Positions 1 through 8,083 of a DNA stretch of 64,000 bases are shown here, one piece after another. Every line of letters starts with the position of its first letter. Position 1 is the stretch's first letter. The notes below the pieces were generated by a model, which did not search any database, was not told where the DNA came from, and worked only from the letters and a program-made list of their open reading frames with translations. The DNA lies in assembly GCA_951812745.1 (NCBI GenBank), contig OX638327.1, positions 1,601,914 through 1,665,913 on the forward strand, in the 5' to 3' direction. Position numbers and translations under genes: made by a program. This DNA comes from an uncultured Nitrospirales bacterium. Its GTDB lineage: Bacteria; Nitrospirota; Nitrospiria; Nitrospirales; UBA8639.

Positions 1-711
1 TTCAGTTCGGCCCAGTTTTGGGACGGGCGGGCGGCCACGCTCGAGGAGCAGTCCGTTGGACCGTTCGCCAACCCCATAGAGCACGGATTCAAGGATCACG
101 ACGAACTGGTGGCTAAGGTGAAGAGCATTGCCGGGTACTCCCCGTTATTTGAACGGGCCTTCGGCTCGCCGGCCATTACGACCGACTTGATCGGCAAAGC
201 CATTGCCAGTTTTCAACGCACCCTGCTCTCCGGGAACAGCAACTACGACCGCTTCACCATGGGGAACGAGGAGCAGGCGCTATCGGCCACTGCCCAAAAC
301 GGGCTTCGGGTGTTCCTGGGGAAAGGGCAATGTCTCCGCTGTCATTTCGGATTCAATTTTGCCGACGAACGGTATCACAATCTCGGCGCGGGGTGGGACC
401 AGCAGTCGAACTCCTTTGCCGACGCCGGCCGTCATGAAGTGACGAACAAGCCCGAGGACATGGGCGCGTTCAAAACGCCGACCCTTCGTGAAGTCGCCAA
501 GACGGCACCCTACATGCACGACGGCAGCCTGGCGACTTTACTCGAGGTGGTGGATTTCTACGATCAGGGCGGAATCCCGAATCCCCAGCTTGATCCCGTG
601 ATCAAGCCCCTGAAGTTAACGAAACAGGAAAAGAACGACCTGGTCGAGTTTATGGAATCACTGAACGGGGAAGGCTGGAACGTCACGCCGCCAACCCAAT
701 TCCCCCGGTAA
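1..711 (+). CDS. Di-haem cytochrome c peroxidase / MauG family protein, 5'-truncated by window
   Basis: The reading frame is open from base 1, so the N-terminus and the first haem-binding CxxCH lie outside the window. The first visible residues include FWDGRAATLEEQ and NPIEHG, a conserved block of the bacterial di-haem peroxidase/MauG family. A second haem motif, CLRCH, falls near base 334, and the C-terminal half has the usual KTPTLREVAKTAPYMHDG segment. Proteins of this family act in the periplasm, reducing hydrogen peroxide with electrons from small cytochromes or oxidizing protein side chains. The GTG at 109 is an internal valine codon, not a start. Which subfamily it belongs to cannot be told from this fragment. 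Confidence 0.9.
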   Translation, partial: FSSAQFWDGRAATLEEQSVGPFANPIEHGFKDHDELVAKVKSIAGYSPLFERAFGSPAITTDLIGKAIASFQRTLLSGNSNYDRFTMGNEEQALSATAQNGLRVFLGKGQCLRCHFGFNFADERYHNLGAGWDQQSNSFADAGRHEVTNKPEDMGAFKTPTLREVAKTAPYMHDGSLATLLEVVDFYDQGGIPNPQLDPVIKPLKLTKQEKNDLVEFMESLNGEGWNVTPPTQFPR

Positions 712-732
712 GCGACCAGTCTTGACGACGGC

Positions 733-1602
733 TTACCGTACGCCGGGCAACAAGGCTTTGCTGAACCGTCCCTGATACACTTCGGTGACGGGACCTTTCA
801 GGGTCAGGCTGTACTGGGCATCCACCGTGATGTCCAGTCTGCCGCCGGGAGCCAGCACCCTGACCGGACTTTTCACCAACCCCAAACGAACCGCTGCACT
901 GGCCACCGCGCAGGCTGAGGAACCGGACGCCTGCGTTTCTCCGGCACCACGCTCCCAGATTAAAATGGACACGGTGTGAGGGCCCGTGGGAACAGCCAGT
1001 TGAACGTTCGTGCGCTTGGGAAAGGTGGGATGGGTTTCCAATTCCGGCCCCATGCGAAGTAAATCCTCACGAGTCCACGGCCCACCCCGGTCCCTGAACA
1101 CCACACAATGCGGGTTGCCGACACTGACCCCCGTAAAGCGCAGGGACTGCCCGACGGCTTTGATCGGCTGCATGATCAACTCCGGGGCCTTAATGGTGCA
1201 GGGCAAGTCCCTCGGCCTGAACGAGGCCCGCCCCATATCCACGGTCGCGCCGTTCACCTGCCCGTTCCGGTCCAACGTCAATTCCACGTGAACCAGCCCG
1301 CCCTTGGTTTCAACTGAAAAAGACCGGCGCTTCGTCTTTTTCGTGGCATAGAGGAAACAGCCGAAAATGCGCAAGCCGTTTCCGGATTTTTCCGCTTCAC
1401 TCCCGTCCGGGTTGAAAATCCGCAACCCGAAGTCGGCTTTTTTCGAGGGCACGAGCGCCAGGATCCCGTCACTCCCCACGCCCCAATGTCGATCACAAAC
1501 CGCGCGAATGGTCTTGGCGGTCAGTTTAAACGTCAACTGCTTGGGGTCAAGGGCAATATAATCATTGCCCAACCCATGGCCTTTGAAAAAGGAATTGGTC
1601 AT
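733..1602 (-). CDS. DapF-family protein with both catalytic Cys replaced by Ser
   Basis: The 289-residue product is diaminopimelate-epimerase-like over its whole length, with GLGNDYIALD at the N-terminus, NPDGSEAE, GNPHCVVF and WERGAGET. In DapF the two active-site bases are cysteines in CGNG and in ACGSGACA. Here the first motif reads KSGNGLRIF (Ser73) and the second reads ASGSSACA (Ser226), so both cysteines are serine. The fold is surely DapF-like; the classical two-cysteine reaction from LL- to meso-diaminopimelate is therefore in doubt. The ATG at 1602 was chosen because the family alignment starts there; an upstream TTG at 1629 adds nine residues without support. It converges with the peroxidase gene. 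No lysine-pathway gene is adjacent. Confidence 0.85.
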   Translation of the reverse strand: MTNSFFKGHGLGNDYIALDPKQLTFKLTAKTIRAVCDRHWGVGSDGILALVPSKKADFGLRIFNPDGSEAEKSGNGLRIFGCFLYATKKTKRRSFSVETKGGLVHVELTLDRNGQVNGATVDMGRASFRPRDLPCTIKAPELIMQPIKAVGQSLRFTGVSVGNPHCVVFRDRGGPWTREDLLRMGPELETHPTFPKRTNVQLAVPTGPHTVSILIWERGAGETQASGSSACAVASAAVRLGLVKSPVRVLAPGGRLDITVDAQYSLTLKGPVTEVYQGRFSKALLPGVR

Positions 1603-1969
1603 CGTGCTTGACGGGAAGGTTATCGACAAAAATGTACACGGATTTCCGTCTCGCGGTCAAAGGAACCCGACCGCACTACTCAATGCATTGAAATGAGTGT
1701 AGGGTTGATCCCTCGTTGGTTGCACCGGGAATTGCGAATGAGTTCTTCCTGTCCCCTTCCCGGCTGGTCGAGTCAATCACTCTCCAACTCATTCAAGCTC
1801 ATTACGAAGCGGTCTTATGTGAAAGCGCTACAGAGGCTGGAGAGTGGTGGAGTGAGCTACACGACGAATACACTCGAAGAAGTCAGCGGACCGAAGACTC
1901 AGGAAAGGCATAACTTATTGGGATCCATCTTAAAAGTAGAAATTGCCTTAACCTTGTCTCTCGCAATCA
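1603..1969. other. Intergenic stretch without a supported gene
   Basis: The stretch separates the DapF-like gene from a reverse-strand membrane protein gene. A 65-codon plus-strand frame at 1716-1913 has a protein-like composition (segment LVESITLQLIQAHYEAVL) but no recognisable family and no clear ribosome binding site, so it is not called as a gene. It could be a decayed remnant. Confidence 0.3.
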
Positions 1970-2686
1970 CTATGCATGTCGTTGTTTTCGCCACATTAAC
2001 ACTCCCATGATAAGAATCCACACGGTCAGGAGACTTGAGAAACTTGCAAATAAAACATTGGTCACCAAGACTGAAAGGCCCGTATAGGCTTGCACAATGC
2101 CATCTACGAAAGAAGCGATACCCAAAACCACCGCCACCCATCCTAACCACTGAGGAAAGCTGTCACTCTTAGCTACCGCCAGTCCGAACAGACTAAAGGT
2201 CAGTCCGAAAAAGACGATGATGTACACGCTGAAAAGACCGACATCGATCTCCTCCATGGCTTCAGCCACACGTAAGGCGATTGCCTTTTCTGCTTCAGGT
2301 GCGCTGGCCCACGCGGCATGAACGACCTTGGAAGTTATCCCGTCCAAGGCCATGAGAACAATCCAGAGACCCGTGCTCACCACGGCGAGGACATAGCCCA
2401 GGTATGCCCACGTTGCGCCAGGTCCAGTGGAAATGGAACGCTGAATGGCGATCAGGGCAGGCAGAAGAAGCACGCCTCCAAGGAGTAAGAGCAAGTGGTC
2501 CGTGACCCAAATGTTACTGTGGGCCACCAACTCAATCTGGTTCACCGTTATCTGGATATTGGGCGAGCGCGGATGAACGATATTGGCAACCATGAACAGA
2601 ATGGCGCCAATGATTCCGCACATGGCCCCAATCCGTATCAGAGCCCCGTTAACACTGGTGTCCTGTCCACTTATTGAATCTGGCAT
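1970..2686 (-). CDS. Multi-pass membrane protein of unknown function
   Basis: A 238-residue hydrophobic protein with about six or seven predicted membrane spans, for example GAMCGIIGAILFMVANIV near the N-terminus and VLFASFSSLLTVWILIMGVLM at the C-terminus. The start at 2686 is set by a strong AAGGAGG six to seven bases upstream; a longer frame up to 2722 lacks such a site. It lies about 70 bases downstream of another small membrane protein gene on the same strand and the two are probably co-transcribed. The layout resembles DUF4386-like bacterial membrane proteins, but that is an impression only and no function is proposed. Confidence 0.75.
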   Translation of the reverse strand: MPDSISGQDTSVNGALIRIGAMCGIIGAILFMVANIVHPRSPNIQITVNQIELVAHSNIWVTDHLLLLLGGVLLLPALIAIQRSISTGPGATWAYLGYVLAVVSTGLWIVLMALDGITSKVVHAAWASAPEAEKAIALRVAEAMEEIDVGLFSVYIIVFFGLTFSLFGLAVAKSDSFPQWLGWVAVVLGIASFVDGIVQAYTGLSVLVTNVLFASFSSLLTVWILIMGVLMWRKQRHA

Positions 2687-2755
2687 CACGCCCTCCTTTT
2701 CGGCAAAAAACCGTGAGCCCAACCTGACTACATGTCATCAAAATATTGAGCGACT

Positions 2756-3148
2756 TCAAGCTGACCCACTCGCTGCCAGACGAAACCCAACCGTGCTGAA
2801 TGTTAGAGCCAGGATCCACACGACCGGGCCGGCGATCCCAGGGAATAATGGGATAAGACCCGGCCCAACGATAAAAAGCAAAAACCCTATATCAGTCACG
2901 CTTACCACGGCCAGGTTCAGCCAGTAGCCTACAGCGTTGTTTTTCCAATTGAGAGTGAACGCAATCACGATGGCAAAGAGTCCCAGGAAAGCCAAGTTCC
3001 AGGCGTCTTGGAATACCCTTCCTTGGGCCAGAGCGAATTCAGTCGGAACCATGCCAGCTAAAATAGATACATCGTAGGACGCTTTCAGGTGCAGGAGGCC
3101 CCAAATCACATAGAGGCCTGCCCCAATCTTATGGGCTTCCTTTATCAC
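2756..3148 (-). CDS. Small four-span membrane protein, unknown function
   Basis: 130 residues, starting at a GTG preceded by GGAAG-type purine bases. Four hydrophobic segments are visible, including LYVIWGLLHLKASYDV, LAFLGLFAIVIAFTLNW, LAVVSVTDIGFLLFIVGPG and GPVVWILALTFSTVGF. It precedes the larger membrane protein at 1970-2686 on the same strand. Nothing in the sequence indicates a substrate or partner. Confidence 0.65.
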   Translation of the reverse strand: MIKEAHKIGAGLYVIWGLLHLKASYDVSILAGMVPTEFALAQGRVFQDAWNLAFLGLFAIVIAFTLNWKNNAVGYWLNLAVVSVTDIGFLLFIVGPGLIPLFPGIAGPVVWILALTFSTVGFRLAASGSA

Positions 3149-3693
3149 GTCATTCTTCCTTCCTGCCTCCTAAAGCTCTTTGTTTCTTGGCTGGGCCATG
3201 CCATCAAAGGAAAAGGTAAAAAACCAGGTTGCGGCTTTTCAATTTTCCCTTAAATCGTCTTATACGACCACGGGCCAGCTTCCTTTCGAAAGCCGGCCCG
3301 TGTGAGTCATGCGCGTCATGCGCTCTATTTTTTCTGCTGTTATTGACCCGCTAGGGGCGAGGTCTGTCTTCTTGCGGGTGCTCTGTTGCCCGAGGGAGAA
3401 TTCTCTTCTGGAATTCTGCTTGTTCCGGCTGTTCGTTGGTCGTTCCGACCGTGTGCTTCTAAGCACGGTCCGGAAGCTTGGCCTCTCGGCAATCAAATGA
3501 GCCCGTCTGCCGAAGAAGGTGAAACCTTCGCTCGCTACGGGCCTTACTCTTTCGGTGGGCTGAGGTCATTCATGGTTGACCCCTCTTGTTGAGATCAATA
3601 ATTTCAGGAGAAAATCTTATGCCTCTTTCGCTGGGGAGTCAATAGAAATTTGAAGAGCGAAACCTCTTCAGTGGTATATTTTGAGCGGTTTTT
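3149..3693. other. 545-base intergenic region with inverted repeats
   Basis: No convincing gene was found. An inverted repeat pairs ACGGGCC (3270-3276) with GGCCCGT (3295-3301). A second pairs GACCGTG with CACGGTC around 3448-3472. Short frames here look like chance openings. A structured RNA or a long regulatory region for the alcohol dehydrogenase is possible but not demonstrated. Confidence 0.35.
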
Positions 3694-4695
3694 ATGAAAG
3701 CGATGATCCTCGATCATGCCGCCGACATCGGCACGGCTCCCTTGCAACTCCGGGACGTGCCGGTGCCGGAACCCGGGCCCGGCTACGTGCGGGTGAAAGT
3801 GCACGTGTGCGGTGTGTGCCGGACGGATTTGCACGTGGTGGAAGCCGAGTTGCCGCCGTCCACGAGACCGATCATCCCCGGCCATCAAACGGTCGGGGTC
3901 GTCGAGCAACTTGGGGCAGGCGTGACCACCCTCAACCACGGCGACCGCGTGGGCATCGGCTGGCTCCAGGATACGTGCCGGACCTGTGAGTTCTGTGCCA
4001 CGGGTCGTGAAAACCTGTGCGAAAGCGCAACGTTCTCCGGCTATCACGTGCACGGCGGGTTTGCGGAATATGCCCTGGTGCCCGCACGCTTTGCATACCC
4101 CATCCCTTCGATCTTTTCCGACGCGGAAGCCGCGCCGCTCCTGTGCGCGGGGATCATCGGGTACCGGGCGCTACGCCGGAGTCGACTCAAGCCCGGGCAA
4201 CGATTGGGCCTGTATGGGTTCGGCGCATCCGCTCACATCACGATCCAGATCGCGCGGCACTGGGGCTGCCCGGTGTACGTCTTTTCACGCCGGGATGCCC
4301 ATCAACGTCTCGCCGAACAACTGGGCGCAACGTGGGTGGGGCATTCGACCGAAGCACCACCGAAAAAGCTCCATGCCTCGATCGTGTTTGCACCGGTCGG
4401 GCACCTCGTGCCTCATGCGCTTCAAGCCCTGGAACGGGGCGGCACGGTCGCCATGGCAGGCATTTATTCGTCTGACGTTCCGTCGCTCGTGTATGACCGA
4501 GATCTGTTTCAAGAGCGGTCTCTCCAAAGCGTCACGGCCAATACAAGGCAGGACGGCTTGGACCTGTTCCGCGTCGCGGCGGAGATTCCCGTTCGCACGC
4601 ACACCCAGGCCTTCAGGCTGGAGGAAGCGAACCAGGCCCTTCAAGCCCTCAAAGCCGGAACGATCAATGGCGCGGGGATTTTGACGGTAGGGTGA
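3694..4695 (+). CDS. Zinc-dependent alcohol dehydrogenase (MDR superfamily)
   Basis: 333 residues, a typical length for class III-like zinc alcohol dehydrogenases. The catalytic zinc region reads CGVCRTD followed by PGHQ, where Gln replaces the more common Glu, as in the adhA/adhP-like subgroup. The structural zinc cysteines are in TCRTCEFCATGRENLC. A Rossmann motif GFGASA near residue 171 binds NAD(P). The enzyme should interconvert alcohols and aldehydes in the cytosol; the physiological substrate is not evident. Its last 50 bases overlap, on the opposite strand, the end of a decayed PIN-toxin frame. The ribosome binding site is weak, so the start rests on family length. Confidence 0.9.
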   Translation: MKAMILDHAADIGTAPLQLRDVPVPEPGPGYVRVKVHVCGVCRTDLHVVEAELPPSTRPIIPGHQTVGVVEQLGAGVTTLNHGDRVGIGWLQDTCRTCEFCATGRENLCESATFSGYHVHGGFAEYALVPARFAYPIPSIFSDAEAAPLLCAGIIGYRALRRSRLKPGQRLGLYGFGASAHITIQIARHWGCPVYVFSRRDAHQRLAEQLGATWVGHSTEAPPKKLHASIVFAPVGHLVPHALQALERGGTVAMAGIYSSDVPSLVYDRDLFQERSLQSVTANTRQDGLDLFRVAAEIPVRTHTQAFRLEEANQALQALKAGTINGAGILTVG

Positions 4696-4781
4696 CGGTG
4701 CGAGGAGCCAGCAACGTGATGCTGATCAAGGCGATTGGTGAGAGCAATCCAATAAGCCGTGTCGGCGAAGATCTCCTTCAA
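4641..4781 (-). pseudogene. Truncated PIN-domain toxin (VapC-like) remnant
   Basis: On the reverse strand a frame opens at TTG 4781, overlapping the TGA stop of the upstream small gene (TTGA overlap, typical of toxin-antitoxin pairs). It reads KEIFADTAYWIALTNRLDQHH, which matches the N-terminal PIN-domain strand and its first conserved aspartate. Similarity ends after about 22 residues and the frame then runs into the alcohol dehydrogenase 3' end and stops at 4641. A full PIN domain needs about 130 residues, so the toxin is inactive. The breakpoint is near 4715. Confidence 0.6.
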
Positions 4782-4984
4782 AGGAGGTGCTCTCCTCGTA
4801 AGTAATGATCATGATTGGCAGCGAGGTCCGTCGGCAGCTTATGCAGGTCGGGTTCGGGTATAGACTCGGCGATCTTCAAAATTTCTGCCCAGACTGGTGT
4901 TTTCAATTTTCGCCTGGACGGACGTCGGGTGATGACCTTTTGAGGACTCTTTGAGCCACGATGCGGGGAGCGAGCAGATGACAT
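4778..4984 (-). CDS. Small protein, probable antitoxin partner of a lost PIN toxin
   Basis: 68 codons. The C-terminal half (KTPVWAEILKIAESIPEPD, then LPTDLAANHDHYL) resembles small proteins commonly encoded just upstream of PIN-domain toxins and ending in a DHYLYG-like motif. The basic N-terminus is less typical and the real start may lie further in. It lies 18 bases after a Phd-type antitoxin gene, and its stop overlaps the truncated toxin. The antitoxin role is inferred from position and the terminal motif. Confidence 0.5.
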   Translation of the reverse strand: MSSARSPHRGSKSPQKVITRRPSRRKLKTPVWAEILKIAESIPEPDLHKLPTDLAANHDHYLRGEHLL

Positions 4985-5002
4985 ATCAGGACAATGTTAG
5001 TT

Positions 5003-5248
5003 TTATTTCTCGCTATCTTCAAGCGTTATACCACCTCCGGCTCGTAGACTTCGTCTGGCCTTCTCAATGCGTTGGAGAAAGCGAGGATCGTGCTCCAGGC
5101 GATAATCGAACCATTCATCTTCTGATTCAAACCCGATCAACACGCCGGCCGGTTTCCCGTGCCTTGTGATCACGATTTTCTCTTTTTCAGCAAGTCGCAA
5201 GTATTTCGACAGGTCATCTTTGACTGCTGATAGCGCTATTTCCTTCAT
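5003..5248 (-). CDS. Phd/YefM-family antitoxin, no intact toxin partner
   Basis: 81 residues starting MKEIALSAVKDDLSKYLRLA, followed by KEKIVITRHGKPAGVLIGF, the standard Phd/YefM fold that dimerizes on operator DNA; the acidic C-terminal tail would wrap a toxin. The gene is followed by a second antitoxin-like gene and a truncated PIN toxin, so no full toxin remains in this cluster. It may persist as an orphan that neutralizes toxins elsewhere or simply as a relic. Confidence 0.8.
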   Translation of the reverse strand: MKEIALSAVKDDLSKYLRLAEKEKIVITRHGKPAGVLIGFESEDEWFDYRLEHDPRFLQRIEKARRSLRAGGGITLEDSEK

Positions 5249-5423
5249 GGGGCAAACCCCGTCATAACCGAAGAGATCCGTAGCACGGCCTCATAGCCCC
5301 TCCTTTGGCCTGTTCTGAGCGAAGCGAAGGACCTATAAGCAAAGGAGAGGAACCGGAAAGCCGCGAAGAGTGGTTAGTGGACAGGAATGCAAGGACCGCC
5401 CCAGTGCCGTCTCGCGTGAACCC

Positions 5424-5687
5424 TCACGAGAACACCTTTACCAACGCCACCGTGAGACTGACAATGCCGATGGCCATGATCCAAAGGTGACGGTACAAGC
5501 GAGCTTCCAATGCGGCGATATCGGATTGCAGATCGGATCGGAGGGCGGCAAGATCGGCTTTCGTGGCCACGTTCTCGCCCCTGGCGTCGCCGACAGTCGC
5601 CACCACGGCTTCGGCCAAACGCTCATTGGCTCCGGCTTCCTGGAGAGTTTTGAACGCTTTGTGGGTGTCGAATACCAGTGTACTCAT
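5424..5687 (-). CDS. DUF1640-like coiled-coil protein with C-terminal membrane anchor
   Basis: 87 residues. The N-terminal FDTHKAFKTLQEAGA and VVATVGDA blocks followed by NVATKADLAAL are characteristic of the DUF1640/CCDC90-like family often found in bacteria. A heptad-rich segment (DLAALRSDLQSDIAALEARL) precedes a single C-terminal transmembrane helix, WIMAIGIVSLTVALVKVF. Such proteins probably form coiled-coil oligomers at the inner membrane; their role is not known. Confidence 0.75.
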   Translation of the reverse strand: MSTLVFDTHKAFKTLQEAGANERLAEAVVATVGDARGENVATKADLAALRSDLQSDIAALEARLYRHLWIMAIGIVSLTVALVKVFS

Positions 5688-5767
5688 GCGACTAGGCTAC
5701 TACGAGCGGCCGTTATCGTCAAGACGGTGGCTGCGCTGTCCATGCCGAATGCCAGCACTTGGCACCC

Positions 5768-6340
5768 TCACCTGAAGCTGCTCCCACTCCCATTCGCAGG
5801 CTTTGGCACCTGAGGGTTCCCAAGGCTGGCGAGGCCGGCTGCGGCGCAGGCTTCATCCAGGTGCCCTCCCGGGGCACCACCGACTCCGATCCCACCGACG
5901 ACTTCGCCTTCGAGTTCAATCGGCAAGCCTCCGCCAAGGATCAGAATTTTGTCGTTCATATCCCGCAAGGCTTGGATACCGGGTACTTTGGCGATGAGTT
6001 CGGCCAGGTGCAGCGTGGACCGTCGCAAACTCGCCGCGGTATAGGCTTTCCGAAAGCTGCTGTCCGTGGTGTGCGGTCCCGCGCCATCACCGCGCAACAA
6101 AACCTTCAGGTTCCCCCCACGGTCGGCGATGGCGACACTGACTTTGTACCCGCCTGCTTCACATTTGGCCAAGCCTGCTGCCGCGGCTTTTTGGGCCAAC
6201 ACCAAGGGCAGCACCGCTTCTTTGGGTAACGGTTCGGCTTGAGCAAGCCCCGCTATTGTCAGACACAACACCGTGGCTCCTATCAGATGCAACTGGAGGC
6301 CAGGCTTTTGGCACGAGACGTGGACATTCTTCTTATGCAT
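5768..6340 (-). CDS. GlcG/HbpS-type haem-binding-like secreted protein
   Basis: About 190 residues with a signal peptide (LIGATVLCLTIAGLAQA) followed by a GlcG/HbpS domain. Diagnostic segments are YKVSVAIADRGGNLKVLLRGDGAG, SSFRKAYTAASLR and GGLPIELEGEVVGGIGVGGAPGG near the C-terminus. Members bind haem or small ligands, and some are periplasmic redox sensors. Two ATGs compete: 6346 sits one base after the AAGGAAG box, while 6340 has seven-base spacing and is preferred. A dispersed palindromic repeat lies just upstream. Confidence 0.85.
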   Translation of the reverse strand: MHKKNVHVSCQKPGLQLHLIGATVLCLTIAGLAQAEPLPKEAVLPLVLAQKAAAAGLAKCEAGGYKVSVAIADRGGNLKVLLRGDGAGPHTTDSSFRKAYTAASLRRSTLHLAELIAKVPGIQALRDMNDKILILGGGLPIELEGEVVGGIGVGGAPGGHLDEACAAAGLASLGNPQVPKPANGSGSSFR

Positions 6341-6360
6341 TGGCATTCTTCCTTTTCTTC

Positions 6361-6396
6361 CCCCTCACCCTACCCTCTCCCGCGAGGGGAGAGGGT
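6361..6396. repeat. Dispersed palindromic repeat, family A, copy 1
   Basis: A CCCTCACCC tract is followed by the inverted pair CCCTCTCCC / GGGGAGAGGG. Related copies occur at about 17655, 21470, 25068, 39881 and 47072, always between genes. This copy lies between the GlcG-like gene and pcm and could act as a hairpin in the shared transcript. Confidence 0.75.
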
Positions 6397-6413
6397 TTTA
6401 TCTACATTGCACC

Positions 6414-7196
6414 CTACTGACTTGGCAAGCCTGTTTGCGCCTCTCCCGTCATCGGGACGAACGCGACCGGCAACAACTCTTTGCGCTGGACCCCCGCCGG
6501 CGTATTGGTGAGAATGATCAGTTTTTGCAGCGTCTTCCCCAGGGGCAAAATCATTCGCCCGCCGGGTGCGAGTTGATCCAGCAGCGGTTGGGGAATTTGC
6601 TCAGGGGCCGCCGTGAGAATAATCGCGTCAAAGGGAGCTTCCTCCGGCCAACCTTGATACCCGTCACCCGCCCGGCTGATGATGTGGGGAATGCCCAACC
6701 GGTCGAACGTCTGACGCGCGCGTTCTGCTAACTCCTCGACGATCTCAATCGTAAACACCCGTACCCCCACCTTTGCCAAGACGGCGGCTTGATACCCCGA
6801 CCCCGTCCCGATTTCCAATACACGTTCCCGTCCGTTCAGGCGCAACGCTTCGGTCATATAGGCTACGATGTAGGGTTGTGAAATGGTTTGCCCGTACCCG
6901 ATGGGCAGTGGATGGTCATCATAGGCTTCGGCTGCATCATCGGCCGGCACGAATTCGTGACGAGGCACTTCCCGCATGGCCCTGAGGACGGCTTGGTCGC
7001 TGATCCCACGCGCGAGGAGCTGTTCCCTCACCATGTGATCCCGCTCACTTTGGCGAGGATAGGGATGCACGAGGGGCTCAAATTTCATACTCATTCCGGT
7101 CATCGGCAGCACGAACGGCAGACCAAGCAGCGTGATGAGAAACAACGCCAAGATTGCCACAAGAACCCCTCCATGTTCACCTACGACGTCGAGCAT
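6414..7196 (-). CDS. pcm: Protein-L-isoaspartate O-methyltransferase with N-terminal membrane anchor
   Basis: 260 residues. A hydrophobic N-terminal helix (LVAILALFLITLLGLPFVL) precedes the Pcm domain, so the enzyme probably faces the periplasm. Pcm hallmarks are MREVPRHEFVP, YDDHPLPIGYGQTISQPYIVA, and the SAM-binding VLEIGTGSGYQAAVLA, followed by DAIILTAA and LAPGGRMILPLG. It methylates L-isoaspartyl residues of damaged proteins with S-adenosylmethionine to start their repair. The domain alone would be about 215 residues, so the extra 40 are the anchor. Confidence 0.93.
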   Translation of the reverse strand: MLDVVGEHGGVLVAILALFLITLLGLPFVLPMTGMSMKFEPLVHPYPRQSERDHMVREQLLARGISDQAVLRAMREVPRHEFVPADDAAEAYDDHPLPIGYGQTISQPYIVAYMTEALRLNGRERVLEIGTGSGYQAAVLAKVGVRVFTIEIVEELAERARQTFDRLGIPHIISRAGDGYQGWPEEAPFDAIILTAAPEQIPQPLLDQLAPGGRMILPLGKTLQKLIILTNTPAGVQRKELLPVAFVPMTGEAQTGLPSQ

Positions 7197-7270
7197 GAGT
7201 TGTTGCGTTTACAGATTCGGCTCTTGATCTTTATTGAAAACCCGGAACGCTCGTGAGGCTCAACGGGATC

Positions 7271-7948
7271 TTATTTCAACGATTTTTTAGGAAACAGGGA
7301 TCGACCGGTCAAGCCCTGGTAGGCTTGTTCCAGCGTCCCCACGTATGAGACGTGCATGAGGAAAGGAGTTCGCCAGTCACCATCGCTGGGATCCCGTTCT
7401 TCAGGAATCAGGACCCGGTCCAGGCGTTCTGAATAGGCTGCATAAATTTTAAACGGAATACCGGCGACTTTCCCGATGTGGCCATCCTCCGTAATCCTTC
7501 CGGTGAGCGTGCGGCCATACACGATCGCCTCGTTCTTGGCAAGAGCCAGGACACTTAACGCCACCATTGCCGACAGGCTGTCGCCATACAAAGTCAACCC
7601 CGAATAGGGAAACGTCAAGACCACGGTCCACGAATCATCCTGAAGATTCGCTGATTTTGCCACGCGGTCGATGGCAGTCGCCACGGCTTTTCGCGCGATG
7701 GGACCGAACCGGCCGGGAATTTTTCGAAAGTGGACTTTGAGCCCCTCATGGTCCGAGCGTTGGTGAAAGTGAATCATCACGTACGTCACGATTCCTACGG
7801 GTTGCCGGGTCTTGTCCAAGGTCATCCCCAGCACGGGAATCGATTGGTGCAGAAACTGGCTCGGAGGCGCCGTTTCCGAAGCCACGACGCGTGCCCCTAT
7901 CGACAGGACTGCCAGCGCAACCAGTATCAAAATGGTGAAACGGCTCAT
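7271..7948 (-). CDS. Exported Lon-type (S16-like) peptidase domain protein
   Basis: 225 residues from ATG 7948. A signal peptide (ILILVALAVLSIGARVVA) leads into a single domain resembling the C-terminal proteolytic domain of Lon. GDSLSAMVALSVL aligns with Lon GPSAG, placing the nucleophile at Ser124. TEDGHIGKVAGIPFKI aligns with the GGIKEK region, placing the catalytic lysine at Lys167. There is no AAA+ module. The inference is a periplasmic or membrane-anchored Ser-Lys peptidase or pseudopeptidase. A longer frame to 8047 has no signal-peptide logic and was rejected as the start. Confidence 0.7.
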   Translation of the reverse strand: MSRFTILILVALAVLSIGARVVASETAPPSQFLHQSIPVLGMTLDKTRQPVGIVTYVMIHFHQRSDHEGLKVHFRKIPGRFGPIARKAVATAIDRVAKSANLQDDSWTVVLTFPYSGLTLYGDSLSAMVALSVLALAKNEAIVYGRTLTGRITEDGHIGKVAGIPFKIYAAYSERLDRVLIPEERDPSDGDWRTPFLMHVSYVGTLEQAYQGLTGRSLFPKKSLK

Positions 7949-8083
7949 AAGAGATTTTACACTCTGTTCTTGGCTGATGTCTTCCGCGGTGAAGTATACT
8001 GCATCTGCGCTCAAATTTCCTGGCCCGTTCCGGAAAGAATACGGCATCCTGGCCCCCGTGGGTTTGGGGAGGCTGTTGCTCGT

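Noticed and set aside
1693-2010. 105-codon plus frame between the DapF-like and membrane protein genes
   Set aside because: No family resemblance and it overlaps the 3' end of a gene with a strong ribosome binding site.
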